Source: Selaginella moellendorffii (taxonomy: Eukaryota; Streptophyta; Lycopodiopsida; Selaginellales; Selaginellaceae). From it: 64,000 nucleotides of DNA. The translations under genes were made by a program, and so were the position numbers. The stretch is from assembly GCF_000143415.4 (NCBI RefSeq), contig NW_003314322.1, forward strand, positions 247,435-311,434, in the 5' to 3' direction. The notes beneath the pieces are model-generated. The model did no database searches. It was given only the letters and a program-made list of their open reading frames with translations, and was not told where the DNA came from. Below, piece after piece: positions 34,443 to 46,700 of this stretch (positions are counted from its first letter, which is position 1; every line of letters begins with the position of its first letter).

Positions 34443-35621
34443 TTAGTAAACTGCATCGAAACCTGGTTCCAGGGTGAGAATGAATGGATTCGCTATCTTG
34501 GGGCAATCCGGGATCCATTGCCATGTGTCATGACTGATATTGTATAATAGTCCTATGTCACAGAAAAATCTGCTGATGAATATCTGGTCTCCAAGGGCGC
34601 TGCAAAAGAAGCACTCCGACTGCGTCCGAAAAAATTGTTCGGAAAGTGGCTGGGGCATTTTTGCCAGCTCCTTCCACTTCATTGTGGGCGGGTCCAGGTG
34701 CCATATATAAAGTCCGAGGACCTGCCTTCTTAACGCCTTTCCGACAATAATGATTCTTCCATTGCACTCGACCAGATGCCGAAACTTAGAGTATCCTGGC
34801 ATTCTTCCTGTTCGAACTTTAATCCAGATTTCCTGCTGCAAGCTGTACGCTAGCAAGCCATTCCCAGGTCCTCGGCTTAAGCAAAATAAATAACCATTGC
34901 AGGCGACTATGTTTTTTGTAATCTCCTCTTCTCGTGGAAGAGGGCCAGATTGTTTCCATGTCGAGGTAACAGAGTCATAAACCTCCGTGGTCCGCCTATT
35001 ATCGAAGGAATTATAGTCTCCCGCAACAATAACTTTGTAAGCACTTAGCTTCCTGTCAGTGACCAGGGCTACCACAAAAGGGTACCTACGCGTTGTCATA
35101 GGTGGTAGTGCCTTCCAGCACCTGGTTAATGGATTGCAAACGAGTAGAACGCTATATCCATCAGTATACTGAGTAGCTATAAAACACATAAGTCCTTTGG
35201 AAGAAGCTGCAGGAACGCTGACTTGAGAGGGCAAAAAACCAATCGGGATATTCAACCACTTGTTCCCAGAGGGGTAGTATGCAGCTAGCATTCTACATCG
35301 GCACCTGGCAACTTTTAGGAAGAACAAACCCTTCGGTGGCACGTCGGCACACATTTCCATGAAGCCTTTTGAATACATGATTGACCGCCATCGCCTGGAA
35401 ACGGACCGTAAGCGGAAGAAAGAAGGTATGGGGAGCCAAGCAAGGACCCTCTCCACTAGATCATCTGGAAGGTTTCCCCAAAGCCTCCAATCCATATAAG
35501 GTGGTAGGCTTCCCCATCTCCGTGGCGTAGTGATCGGCTGCGGTAGGCCTGAAGAAGACGAGCAGCATACCATACTGTTATTTCTTGCATTGCTGCTGCT
35601 GGCATTTGTTGTGCTGGCCAT
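34443..35621 (-). CDS. F-box/kelch-repeat protein
   Basis: A single-exon gene of 392 aa, taking ATG at 35621; the frame is open five codons further to a GTG, and a TGA precedes that. After a Ser/Asn-rich N-terminus, an F-box lies at ~48-82 (LPDDLVERVLAWLP and FRLRSVSRRWRSIM), which binds SKP1 in SCF ubiquitin ligases. A beta-propeller of degenerate kelch units follows (VCNPLTRCWKALPP, EVYDSVTSTWKQSGPLP, WHLDPPTMKWKELAKMP, NISHDTWQWIPDCP), the presumed substrate-binding part. It resembles intronless plant kelch F-box proteins of the At5g15710/UFO-like group. The target is unknown. Frame intact; codon use matches the neighbouring genes. Confidence 0.85.
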   Translation of the reverse strand: MASTTNASSSNARNNSMVCCSSSSGLPQPITTPRRWGSLPPYMDWRLWGNLPDDLVERVLAWLPIPSFFRLRSVSRRWRSIMYSKGFMEMCADVPPKGLFFLKVARCRCRMLAAYYPSGNKWLNIPIGFLPSQVSVPAASSKGLMCFIATQYTDGYSVLLVCNPLTRCWKALPPMTTRRYPFVVALVTDRKLSAYKVIVAGDYNSFDNRRTTEVYDSVTSTWKQSGPLPREEEITKNIVACNGYLFCLSRGPGNGLLAYSLQQEIWIKVRTGRMPGYSKFRHLVECNGRIIIVGKALRRQVLGLYIWHLDPPTMKWKELAKMPQPLSEQFFRTQSECFFCSALGDQIFISRFFCDIGLLYNISHDTWQWIPDCPKIANPFILTLEPGFDAVY

Positions 35622-35780
35622 TGACGCACTGGCCACAATGTTTGCTCAAAAGTGAGGAAAGGTGATGCCATCTTGGACGAGGGTTGTGTCCCTTGGTCCC
35701 TTGACACCATTCGGCTAGTTGCCCTAAATTGAGCTTATTAAAAAGATCTTTGAGATTGTATAGTTAGCACAGGAAGGTTT

Positions 35781-38219
35781 CTATGCCGCCATATCTACGA
35801 TCCTGACCACAGATGAGTCACCAATCTTTTGGCATACAACCACACGATCGTTAGCCTTGATGCAACCAGCCATTTTTCCATGCTCAATAGCCATTTTCAA
35901 GACGAGCTCATTTGCAGCATTGCTTGTGCTTACCTGCAAAACGAGCTGGCCTAAACACAATATCAGGAAAAAGTTCTTACCTGAGGATCCGCAAGTATCG
36001 GAAATAATCCCCGGACAATCAGGCATTGTCTTGCCTACAGAAAATGTAAAAGAGTGAACGAGGGACACACACACAATTCGATGATACACACATACCAGCA
36101 TGATCTTACTGTTTAGAACTGCTTCTTGTGTTGCAGTAGGAGGAGTTGTCTGTAAATTTGATTGAAGTCAGATATGCTCGTTTTCAGAACAACTGTACCG
36201 TAAACGTCCCACTGAAACTAAATCGCATAAAATTGGTACTGATTTGTGGAATGACAACCACCATAACAGGCATCAAAGGTCGATATTTAGCTATCAACCT
36301 GCATTAGCCGCATTAGAAATTTCAAAGGGGAATCAGTTAAAGGTATGCCTTGCAGCTTGGCCTGCAGATGTAAATACAATTATCATTGACGCACCGACCT
36401 TAGTAGCCGATCGCACCTGGTACTTCTTAACGTTATATCGCTTCTTAAAGTACTTAAAGTTACTTACTGCTGCGGAAGCAATAGATTCAAGATGTCCCAT
36501 TGGTTCACCAACATATTCAAGGACTTTCTTGAAATAAAACCTTTGATTGTACACAATTTCCGCCTACATGAAAATGATCCTAGTCTCGTGATTATTATTT
36601 AGAAGTAGGACTTGCCTCCCTGCAGATTCGGCGAACTGTTCCAATGGACTGGATAGGGAAATTTCCCCTGTATGTCTCCGCTCCTAGCAAAATAGCGTCG
36701 CTCCCTAGAATGGAAACAGGATAGCTGAGACATCAACGACCCGACGTCTTTTACCATCAAGGACAGCATTAGCAACATCTGTAGCCTCTGCACGCGTCGG
36801 CCTGGGGTTTTCAGTCATTGTGTCAACAACACGCGTGATTACTGCTGGCTTTCCAAGCATATTACATTTGTATAAAGCAGCTTTTTGGAAGAGAAACACC
36901 TGTAAAACAGTATGTGTCAATAAAAATTTGAGAATTACTGTACCTTTTCGGACGGAAGATCAATTCCAAGGTTCCCCCGAGAAAGGATAATCCCATCCGC
37001 TTCCTTGAGTATATCATCAAAGTGCTTAAGACCCTACAACATTATTAAGTTTCAAATTTAGTCTTAACTTCAGAGAATCTGACCTGAGCAAACCTCGGCA
37101 TTTTCAATCTTCGCAAAAATTTGTGTGTTGGTAAGCTCTAGTGATGTAAGAAGTGCCCGAGCCTGCAAACGAGGGTTGAAAGGTTTCATGGGTAATACTC
37201 ATATACCTGTTTCACGTCTTCTGCATGTCGGCAATACGATAAAGACAGGAAGTCAATCCTATTTGCTTTACCCCACGAAGCAATGACCTGAACAGCAAAT
37301 CTCAACCTCACTGGCAAAATGAAGACGCACACACCTTCTTGTCATTTTCACTTAGTGTTGGTAAATCAATGCGCACTGAAGAAGCCAGTGCGGTGAAAAG
37401 TGGCCCGGCTAAGGTAGCAGCGTTTTTAGCTCGACACACGATTTCATTGCCCTTCACTTCATTCACCTGAAAATTTGATGTAGAAATAGTTTCGAGGAGA
37501 AATGAGTCTGACCTCAAGCCATATTGAGGTGCTTTCACTTCCTGTAAAAAGGTATTGCCCAACAAAGATTGTGTCTTTTGGTTTCACTACCTGCACAAGT
37601 TATTTATGTAAGGGAAAAATAAAGCTAAAATAAGCTTACGTTAGCAAGGTTTGGAAAGTTTATTGGCAGGTACTTCGAAGATGCTTCTTTACTTTGATCT
37701 GGTGTCAAGGTGACAAAGGCATCTACATCAATAGCAATTGGAGTTTCACTCTTGTTTATAATCTGGAGCTCTGGCCCAAGTGTATCCATCATAACCTGTT
37801 CAACTCTCGAGGGCATTAAAACTAATCGGCTACCTGGAAACAGAAACGTACACCACAAAGGGTTCGGGTATTGCGAACAGCCTGCTTCAAGAATTCCATT
37901 GTTTCTTGATGATATTCCGGTGTTCCATATGAAAAATCAATTCGCGCGACTGCAAACAATTCACCGGAGGCAATGATGGTTCTTTCAAACTACCTGTCAT
38001 TCCGGCTTTCAGCATGCCCTCAATTGTCTCCACTGCACGCGACTTTGGCCCGAGTGTCCCAATAATCTTTGACATTGAGAGATAATTTCCATGTCCAACC
38101 TGTAACAGAAATGGAACTGAGCTGAAAAGAATCTAAAATATTCTAGGCACCTGCTCTGAGGGATCAAGGATTTTTGCCAAGCGTAGGGGTTCCTGCAGAA
38201 CAACTCGAGTTGCCTGCAT
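35781..38219 (-). CDS. Cytosolic pyruvate kinase, 16 exons
   Basis: Converts PEP and ADP to pyruvate and ATP in glycolysis. Exons on minus: 38219-38151, 38099-37994, 37949-37852, 37795-37640, 37590-37513, 37466-37335, 37287-37207, 37162-37094, 37033-36944, 36899-36755, 36704-36616, 36563-36468, 36416-36349, 36298-36199, 36034-35981, 35933-35781. Every junction keeps frame and the sum is 527 aa, the length I recall for the plant cytosolic clade. Landmarks are [96 protein letters not shown] and [17 protein letters not shown]. Two introns (after exons 11 and 13) use GC rather than GT donors. Divergent from EXO84 with 162 bp between start codons. No transit peptide. Confidence 0.92.
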
Positions 38220-38381
38220 CTTTATGTGTACAGTCTCTTCCCTAAAATCATACACGGGTTATGGCCGTCTGCATCCCATCGTAGAAGATGCTTTGTATCC
38301 GATGGGAAATCCTAGTCAGCATGACATGTCTTGAGGGACGACGTGTCTTCCTGTTTTTCTGTTTGCCAACATAGCATAGCC
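38220..38381. promoter_or_regulatory. Bidirectional promoter region between pyruvate kinase and EXO84
   Basis: Only 162 bp separate the divergent start codons, so both core promoters and 5' leaders must lie here or overlap the genes. No clear TATA box was seen. The pair may be co-regulated; this is inference from spacing only. Confidence 0.5.
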
Positions 38382-40798
38382 ATGGTTCTTTGTCGATCCA
38401 TGGGAGCGGATGAAGCTCTAGCAAATGACTTACGACTTTTGGAAAGAGACTCTTTTGATATTGACCAGTACATCCGATCGAAGTGTCCACTTATGAGTGA
38501 AAAGGTTTTCAGTAGTTTAATTAAAAATATTCCAATGCCAAGTTCGTGTTTTATGTGAAGGGAGTGAAAAAGCTGCGGCAAGAACTCATTGATCTAAAAA
38601 TTACATGTACAGAATTTTCGAGAAGTAATGTACATAGAGATTATACTTACTTCATAAGGTTACTAAATGCCTTGATTTACCTTAACTTCTTTAACATTTG
38701 AGTCGTACAGAGCGACTCGGGACATATCATGGCTGGAGACATCACTTTTTAGGGTGCGAAATCTACTTTCTAATCAAGCCGCGATAATTCATTGTTTGTT
38801 GCAACAACCTCAAATATCAGCTGAGTTATGCGCACAAGATGTGAGCAATCCGCAGTTTCTCCAGGAAGAAGAAGGTACTAAATCGTCAAAGTGGGGACAA
38901 CAGTTTCCAGAGTTGCTGGACAATCTCCAAATTTTACTTGCTGAGAAGAAAACACATAAAGCTTTAGATGAGCTACAGAAAGGGAGAGTGTTTTTTGATG
39001 AAAATGCACCCCAGAAATCGGAAGCTGCCGTAATTGCATTAAACTTGAAATCAATAAAAGAACGACTAGCAGAAGAACTAACTGACTCGACTATGAAGGC
39101 TTCTGTTTGTGGCGTTGAGCTACGTGATACATGCTCAGTCCTTCAGAAACTTGGTGAAGGCTCAAGAGCTCATGACTTGCTGCTTGTGTCTCACCGAAAT
39201 AGGCTACTGTACAATATCAAAGGTTTATGCAGAAGCAAGAGTTCATATGGCGGTGCCTACACCGCAGCTCTTTCTCAGCTTGCATTTTCTGCTATTTCTT
39301 TGGCTTTAAAGGATTCCACTGCTGTGTTTAATGGAAACTTCAGTTGCGGATCAGAGCTTGTTTTATGGGCACGAGATATAACCCAAGAATTTGTTACTTT
39401 ACTAAAGAAGTATGTGCTCTCATCTCTAGCAGCGGCAGGGGGACTCAGAGCAGCTGCCGAATGCGTGCATATGGCTCTGGGACACTGTTTTCTCCTTGAA
39501 ACTCAGGGACTTGCAATCTGTCCTTACCTTTCGAGTCTTCTCAAGCCATCTGTAGAGGAAGCAGTTTCAGCCAATGTTGTACGAATTGGGGACAACGTCA
39601 TTGCATTGGCTGCAGCAGATGACTGGAACCTTATCCAGCCCCTCCATGATCAGAGAATGGGTGGGAGAGCATCTTATCACACTGCAGAGGGTATTTATGT
39701 ACGCTTGTCAAGCAGTGCACACACGTTCAACATTTTGATCGAGGTATGGAAATTTAGCCAACAAAGATTGTGGTGATTGGAAGTCTGGTTACAGGACTTT
39801 CTGCATGGTGTCAAACCTTTGACAAGATTTCAGCTGACCCACTCGGCCCTTGAAGCTTTGTGTAAGATCTATGAGCGCTATGTGGATCTCCTGATAGACG
39901 CTTTGCTGCCTGACGGCCAGATCTTGCAGAAAGGAAACATAAAACTAGCAAAAACAATGTCACAAAAACTTGTTGTCTTCGGCAATGCAACGGCTTTATC
40001 TGAGGATATACTCCCCAAGGTTTCTCGCTCACTACTTCAATGTCAGGAGAGTTTCAACAGTCCCATTGATGATGAGCAGCAGAAAGAGTGGAAGTTATAC
40101 CTGCAGCACACGTGTGAGAAGTTGAAGTCTACTATATGCAACATTCTTATAAAGGATATTCTGTACGATAAAGATCGAGAACTCCTGACTCCCGATCTTT
40201 ATTCTGAAGCCGCAGACCCAGAATGGCAACAAAACCCATTTCCATCGTCACCTTTCGAGGTATGCTAGCTCTTCTTATCATTTTCTAACATGCTTTAATC
40301 AGCAACTCCTCTTTAAAGTTGTCGCCTTAGCTAAAGCAGGGGAAGATATTTTTCGGGGACAAGAACATGTCTGTCTTCTATTGATTACAGATATTTTGAC
40401 CAACGTGGTAACTGCGATCCAGCACAACAAATCTTTCTGGAGCCAAGTTGAAGAAGGTCCAAAAACATTTAGTTCAATAGGACTTAGAAAGGTAATTTTG
40501 GTCACTTCTTCCACTTACATAATTTGTTTCTCCTCTGTAGTTCGTGTTAGACATGCAATTCGTGATTGAGATCGCCACTGAAAGAAGCTGCACTTCAGAT
40601 GTCATGTATAAGGTGGTTGCTGACAACATCGCCCTAGCAAGTAATGCATTCGCATTGAATGGTCAAGATCCAATGAGGTTTCTAAATTGATGTCTCTCTA
40701 GGAAATTTGCTCATTTCTTTTTGTCTAGTGTTCTTCCCGATGACAAATGGTTTCTCGAAGCATCACTTGCAGCTTATAAGAGGATTGTTAAGGCATAG
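38382..40798 (+). CDS. EXO84: Exocyst complex component EXO84
   Basis: Seven exons: 38382-38504, 38561-38658, 38711-39743, 39795-40259, 40303-40491, 40541-40677, 40729-40798, giving 704 aa with all phases consistent. ATG 38382 is used; 38400 is also possible. EXO84 is a tethering subunit for secretory vesicles at the plasma membrane. Family landmarks are DSFDIDQYIRSKCPLMSEK, GVKKLRQELIDLK, a coiled coil ending FRVRNLLSNQAAIIH, KAASVCGVELRDTCSVLQKL-type cullin-repeat start (T/A-MKASVCGVELRDT), RNRLLYNIKGLCRSKSSYGG, DFLHGVKPLTRFQLTHSA and the C-terminal VLPDDKWFLEASLAAYKR. It is slightly shorter than Arabidopsis EXO84B at the N-terminus. The next gene starts 18 bp after its stop. Confidence 0.88.
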
Positions 40799-40816
40799 CG
40801 ATTTTAGGTTGTGCCT

Positions 40817-41290
40817 ATGGAGACCGAAAGACTGGAGTGCGAACTAAACGAGGCTTTCACCAATGCGATGGGTGAATTAGAGATGCATATCTTCTTCAAC
40901 ATACAGGTTTAATTTACAGCGAACATTGGCGTCTTGTCTTATCCTTTTCTACAGAAAGGTTTCTATAAGTGCGCAGCCAATTGCGTCGATACATTCAAGA
41001 CAGTGACCGACATTCAGGCATGTATTGAAGATTGTTCTATTCCAGCACAAACAGCACAAAATGTGATCAGAAGTGAAGTCGCCAGGTTTCAGGTAACTGT
41101 TTGAGTGTGTAATGTGTAATATCCTGTCGCTATTACTGTCTGTAGGAAAGAATCCATAAAAGCATACTCCACTGCAAAGAAAAGTTTGAGGAGGAGCGTG
41201 ATAGCCACCGTTGAAAGTGCAGTGCGGGAGCACATAATTCGAATTCCAAGTTTGACTGCAAGGATCAAATCTCAGATAGCCAAAAACTAG
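40817..41290 (+). CDS. FAM136A-like (DUF842) protein, apparent frameshift near 3' end
   Basis: Exons 40817-40906, 40955-41092 and 41146 onward are joined by GT-AG introns. The product starts METERLECELNEAFTNAMGE and continues KGFYKCAANCVDTFKTVTDI, IEDCSIPAQTAQNVIRSEVA and FQERIHKSILHCKEKFEEE. It carries CX3C motifs CAANC and CIEDC as in FAM136A, a small mitochondrial intermembrane-space-type protein. The frame stops at TGA 41209-41211, but VREHIIRIPSLTARIKSQIA, the expected C-terminus, continues one base out of phase to TAG 41288-41290. Either a real frameshift, a sequencing error, or a shortened protein. Start lies 18 bp after the EXO84 stop. Confidence 0.7.
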
Positions 41291-42193
41291 ATGTCCATTT
41301 TCGTTTTGTTTTAAAGAAATCCTCTGGCAATGAAGATCACGTTTGAAAGAAAGGCAGGAAACAGATTGGAAGCGCATCGTAGCCAGCTGCAGTTGGAAAA
41401 GGTAGTCGTGATTCACTTTTATATGACTGTTAATGACTGGACTTTCAATCTAATTCTTTTGCACAAATAAATTTGAACATGTGTAAAGATATTTCTTTTT
41501 ATTGACTTTCGCCTATTGCTACTCCCTTTTTTTCTGAGGAGGTTTGTAGCTTTGCAATAAAAATGTTAATTGAGTTACCTTCATATATAATGTAAAGCCT
41601 TCTGTGTGATTGGATCTATATGATTGTCTATTATACATTTTGTACGAACAAAAGTCATTGCAAACATGATAACCTGACAAGAGTCCATTGAAAGGGAGAA
41701 CTAAAACCTATTAGCAGTATGAATAAGGTGGCATCATTTTTCCATATCTCTCTTATCACATTTATCTCATCATGTCTCTACAGTATTTGTACACAAGCAT
41801 ACCATCTCCTGTAACTTCTGGTTTCATTGGCAAAGCATGCATTTGGAATAGGCAAAGATTGCAAAAGTCCCCCTAGCTTCTCTTATGGCACTTTACCCAC
41901 TCATAAAGATAATATTACTTACAATAGTATATTCCTTCATTAAAAATTGTGCTTAATCAACTCATACATCTTCTTCCCCCCAAAATTACTGGCCTCCAGA
42001 TGATCATGATAGTGAAAAATAACCTCATTAATCAATGCATCCACCCATGGTAAATACACATGGCCATTGTAGTATTTAGTGAGCTTGCCTAGTGCTCCTT
42101 GAGTTTGACCATTTAGTAAGCTTGCCTAGTGTTCAACTTCTTTTGTGTGAACAAATACACAAAATGCTTATGATTTGTCAACACTACAAACAT
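41291..42193. other. AT-rich intergenic sequence
   Basis: 3' flank of the FAM136A-like gene (several AATAAA-like signals, e.g. 41466 and 41554) followed by AT-rich sequence with no coding signal; the transposon region begins at ~42194. Confidence 0.5.
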
Positions 42194-42400
42194 GTCGCGA
42201 ATGTGACTTCAAGTGTAAAAAGCTACCTGTTAGCTTGTCCTTTTAGATATTCTTTCCTTACTGCCACGGCGGCAAGAAGTCGGTATTGTTGGACCCATTA
42301 TCAGTTCCCACTTGAGCTAATTGAGAAACTGGTCAATGACCATGCACTTAAATTGGATAAATATAAGGTAGGAACCTTATATATTTCTTGCTAAGCATAT
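42194..42400 (+). repeat. Truncated 5' piece of an LTR (family L-prime)
   Basis: TGTCGCGAATGTGACTT ... TTTCCTTACTGCCACGGCGGCA resembles 54468-54600 (TGTCGTGAATGTGACTT ... CTTACTGCCACGACGGCAGG). It is interrupted by the family-L LTR beginning at 42401. Confidence 0.65.
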
Positions 42401-43724
42401 TGTGAGACATAAATCCCAAAGCCCCAAAATTGGAGCCGAAAGGGTGCCATGTGGTAGTGGTTGAAGCGAAAGCCAAACAAGAGTAACACATTGGACTAAA
42501 AAAACTCCAACTTGAAAAGTCAAGAGCAGGAGTGGAACTCCCAACGAAGGGCTTAAGGAAAGAGCACAAAGTGAGCAATAGGTGAGTCTTTAAAAAATTG
42601 ACATAAGAGGACTAATATATGATACGTGGAAGAGTCTGAGATGGACCTAAGATGGAGTTCGAGATGGACTTGAGATGGAGTCTAAGATGGAACTGAGATC
42701 AATACCATGATCGATTTTGAAATCAAGACTGAAACCAAGTTCAAGTCAAGTCCGAATACTAATACATATTGTTGGGTGAAAGCCCAAAGCGATCGTCCCC
42801 CTAGGGGGGGGGGATGCTGCAGGGGTTCCAAAAGTATAGTAAGGAGAGTGTGGGGGTTAGACTTAGTGGAGCTAATGTGGCCAGGAAAGGCTAGTGTGAC
42901 TAAAAAGGCTAGTGTGACTAGGAAGGCTATGCCCACGTGTTGGGTGATGATATATCCACTAAGGAGTCCAAAGTGACTGACAAGTGGGGTAGCTTGGTGA
43001 AGTGTTCAAGAGTCGGCTTTAGCTCCCCAAGCACAGGTGGCACTACCTACTTGGATACCTGGCATGGCTCAACAGAATCTCACTCTAGCCCCATGACTAT
43101 AGCACCCAAAAGCAGAAGGTGGAAGAGTATCTAGGAGGCTTGCATAGGGTCACAATGTTATGAAATATTGTCCCAAAGTCCCAGACTGTGAAAAGGAAGA
43201 GGAGCAATCCTCTAAGGATATGGTTATGTGGTGAAGAAGTCCCAGAGGATAGTCAAGTTTAGTGGTCAAGCTTATAGGCCTTGACTCAGTGGCAATGTTG
43301 GCGAATACAGCCATGGATAGAAAAGGGACTTAGTGGGGACTGTAAAAGGGATATTAAAGAATGCTATTCCCCATATCTGTAGGCATCCTAAGGATGCTAA
43401 GGAGTGGATCTAGGATGATCTCATGGTGGCCCAGTCTTTGAGAGACAGAACTGTGATGCAGATGGTGTTGGACCACCAGTGTGACAAAGGTGAATGGGCA
43501 TGGCCTTAGCGTAACAGGCTGATATGTCAGTGGTACCTTTGGGTATCGGTCATGGGATCAAACACGTGAAGCAGTGCAAAAGTTGAGTGGCATGGATGCC
43601 ATTCTCGGGGCTAGCAAGCCTCAAGTCCAGAATAGGATTTATGGAGGTTATGAGTGAAACTCTTGCAAGTGGTCAGAGGTGTGGTTAAGTGACTAAAGTA
43701 GAATGGAAAATTTAGTTACTTACA
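42401..43724 (+). repeat. Family-L LTR (1324 bp) followed by primer-binding site
   Basis: Starts TGTGAGACATAAATCCC and ends TTACTTACA (TG...CA). It shares its full length with 60037-61707 and its 3' part with 22082-22957. It contains the GAGATGGAC/GAGTC hexamer repeat (42640-42760), a G run, and a GTGAAAGCCCAAAGCG motif. Directly after, TTGGTATTAAAAC (43727) corresponds to the tRNA-Met primer site TGGTATCAGAGC, so this is a 5' LTR. Confidence 0.8.
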
Positions 43725-46700
43725 ATTTGGTATTAAAACTGTTCCTTAATCTGACTCTTATTGGTGGTCAAATATATCATCATTTATGTTGGTATTGGAA
43801 GGTCCTAGAAGTGGGCCTATCGTTAAGGAGTAGTAAGTTGGGAGGACATGGCTCTCCACTACAATTCATGTGTGAACTTGTAAACAAGGTGGTAGATAGA
43901 AAAGGGTTAATATGAGAATGACTTTGGGATCTTGGGAATGGTATAAGGTTTTCCTTAGAGAGTTGAGGATGTGATCCAGATGAGCATTTAACTTAGAAAA
44001 TTGGCTAATATAGTTGTGGTAAATAATTATAGTTGGAATCATGGGAAAGATAAAGACTTCAAAACAATAAAAAAGTCACAAAATTATCCTTATATAGTTG
44101 AGGCTGATGTTCATGAATTTAAGACCAAAATTAATGACCGTGGGAGGTTAAATACAGATGAGGACATGAGGCCTTGAAATGGTAGCCGGGGATACCTTTT
44201 ATAAATACTGGAACAAACCCAAGGAGTTAGGGGTGTACTTAGAGGATGAGTTAGTATTTTCATCACATGGACAGATAGTTGTAAGGGGCAAAGGTAGCCC
44301 ACAGGGAATGGAAAATAATCAAGTGTCAAAGTAACAATTGTAGAGATAGTCCTTGTGAGTAGAACATGAATACAAAAAAATGTATTCTAGTGAACTGGCA
44401 CTTCAAAAATAGCCAAGAGGCTAGGACTTTATGGGTCGTTAAATTAACAAGTCCAAAAAGCTGGATGACTTGAACGGAGTCAAGGAATGGTCCTAAGGGA
44501 CTGGTAAAAGCATTTGGACTGAAGTGCATTATACCCTATGAAGGATGGGGAGGATTATAAAATCCGAGTATAAGAACTATGTGTATGTCATTAATGGTAG
44601 AAGGCACTATACTAAAGTCATAAAAAAGATGTTTTTAGAAGAAAGCAACTTTGGCTCAAAGTTGTGTGCAAACTTTATGGTGTAGTGCTAACTGGTAGTT
44701 AGCATGAGAAACGATTGTGTTGGTCTTGGCAAAGACCTAGACACAAGTGGAAAGTGTTGTTAAGGTAAGCTCATAGAGTACCTATATCCTTGCGTTAGGC
44801 CACTGGTATGCTGAAATAGTGCCAAACTTCATTTGGCTCCATTTTGCATGCTAGTCCTAGCATTGAGATGTTGATTGCTCTAAGACTGATCCAAGTTACT
44901 CTATGCACCTGTCCCTTCGCTCCTTAGGCTGTATGCTCAAGAGTCATTCCATGCTCCAATGCCATTACTCCTTGGCTCTATGCTTGGGAGTTTGGCACTG
45001 TTCCTTCATTTAGTGGCCCAAGACCTTGAAACTTGGGTTCCACACCATTGTTCTTGGACACGTGGCATGTAGCACATGGCACAAAGAGGGTTTAGGTTCC
45101 GTTTCATGGTTATCCTATGGTAAATTACTATAAGATAAAGGGTAAAAACTATGTGTGCTACATTTGGTATTAGAGCATGAGTTTCAATAAGTACTATCCA
45201 ATAAGATTGGGCAACTAGTCTCATTGCATATGCAGAGATGAAAACGATGATCCGAATGGGTATACATTTGGGTGCTAAGACTTCGCATTCATTCATTGGG
45301 TATGGAATTTAGTTACCTTTTGTACCATATTATGTGAGCTTGCTCTTAAGCTCATAAGATGGAATAAGATGTTCCGTTTGCACGAGTTTGTGCTTGGGCT
45401 CATGAGTGAGGCACATTAGCAACTCAAGGTTACACTTTGAGTTGGCAAGATAGATTTGAGGTGTATCATTTTACACAAGTTTGTGCTTGGGCTCATAAGT
45501 GAGGCATATTAGCAATTTGAAGTTACACTTTGAGTTGGCAAGATTAATGTTAGCCTATTGGTGGTTCCATGAATTGTTCCATGTATCATGGGTGGAAGTA
45601 AACCTTCCCTGGGTTTGCTATAAGTGGCAAATAGAGTGGTCCATAGTTGTTTAACATAACACTAGTGGATCCTTCCTAGGCATGATTACAAGTGAACCAA
45701 GATTGTTAGGATTAATCAATTAGTTCAAGTAGTAATTGTTGTGCTCTCTCATAAACTTTCTTTGGATTGAACTGAAGGTAGTGTGAAAACAAACTTGAGG
45801 TTAAATCAATGTTAAGACTGAAAAAAGAGTCATCAAGGATGAAAGATCAAACATGTAAATCATCTGCTTTTCTTGGAGAGATGATTCACAACAAGGTGTG
45901 ACTCATTGCTCGTGTTCACATCATGCAATCAAGAGTCCCTATCTTGATGCTTGTTGATTATGATGGTCTTACAAGTGGTGAGTCATGGGATGGATAGCGG
46001 TGAAGCACTATACTATTTTGTCTAGGCTTGCTATTGAAGACTTGAGTTATAATGCTCAATTCTTTTTTGGAGAACCTTGCTATTGCTCTTTAAGTAATTT
46101 GGTGTTCGATTAGTTTTGAGTTTGGTCAAAAAGAGTGGCATGAGCTTATCCATGTTATGAACAAAAGTTAGTGGTGTTAAATATTGTAAATCTCTAATGG
46201 TGGGGTGTGACATTTATGTTGTATCGAATTGAGTTAGGACTTGATATTCACATAAACCTTTGAAGTAATGACATTGGCATTGCTCGTGGTGTTGCTTGAT
46301 TGATGATCAAGATATTGTGATTTTTATATTATATTCATGTGATAATAAACAATGCATTTATAAAGTTGTTTGGGTAAACAATGATCAACCCTAAGGTGGT
46401 TGATGGTGAAGCTAGTCTACTTATATGTAGTAACATTAAAATAGCCTTAACTAGATTCTCGATGGTGATCCATTATGCTAAGCTTAAGTTGGTATCTTGG
46501 TTCTTAAGGGGTTTGTTTATAAAGTGTTAGAAAAAGTTATAGCATTCATTTGCTATGGCTTGTTGGTTTATCCGTTAGCATTTGGAGTAGATTGTTGAAT
46601 GGAGAAGGTGTGTAGTTGAGGCATTGACATTATTAGCACTTGTGTTAGTGAAAGTGGCATTGTTGTTTTGAGTTATGAGAAGTTTTTCCTTGGAGCTTGA

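Noticed and set aside
36100-36170. Possible extra pyruvate kinase exon ([13 protein letters not shown])
   Set aside because: Including it breaks the frame into [11 protein letters not shown]; skipping it gives the conserved protein, so it is part of a longer intron.
40949-41416. Minus-strand 155-codon frame
   Set aside because: Antisense to the FAM136A-like exons and introns; the plus-strand reading has splice sites and family motifs.
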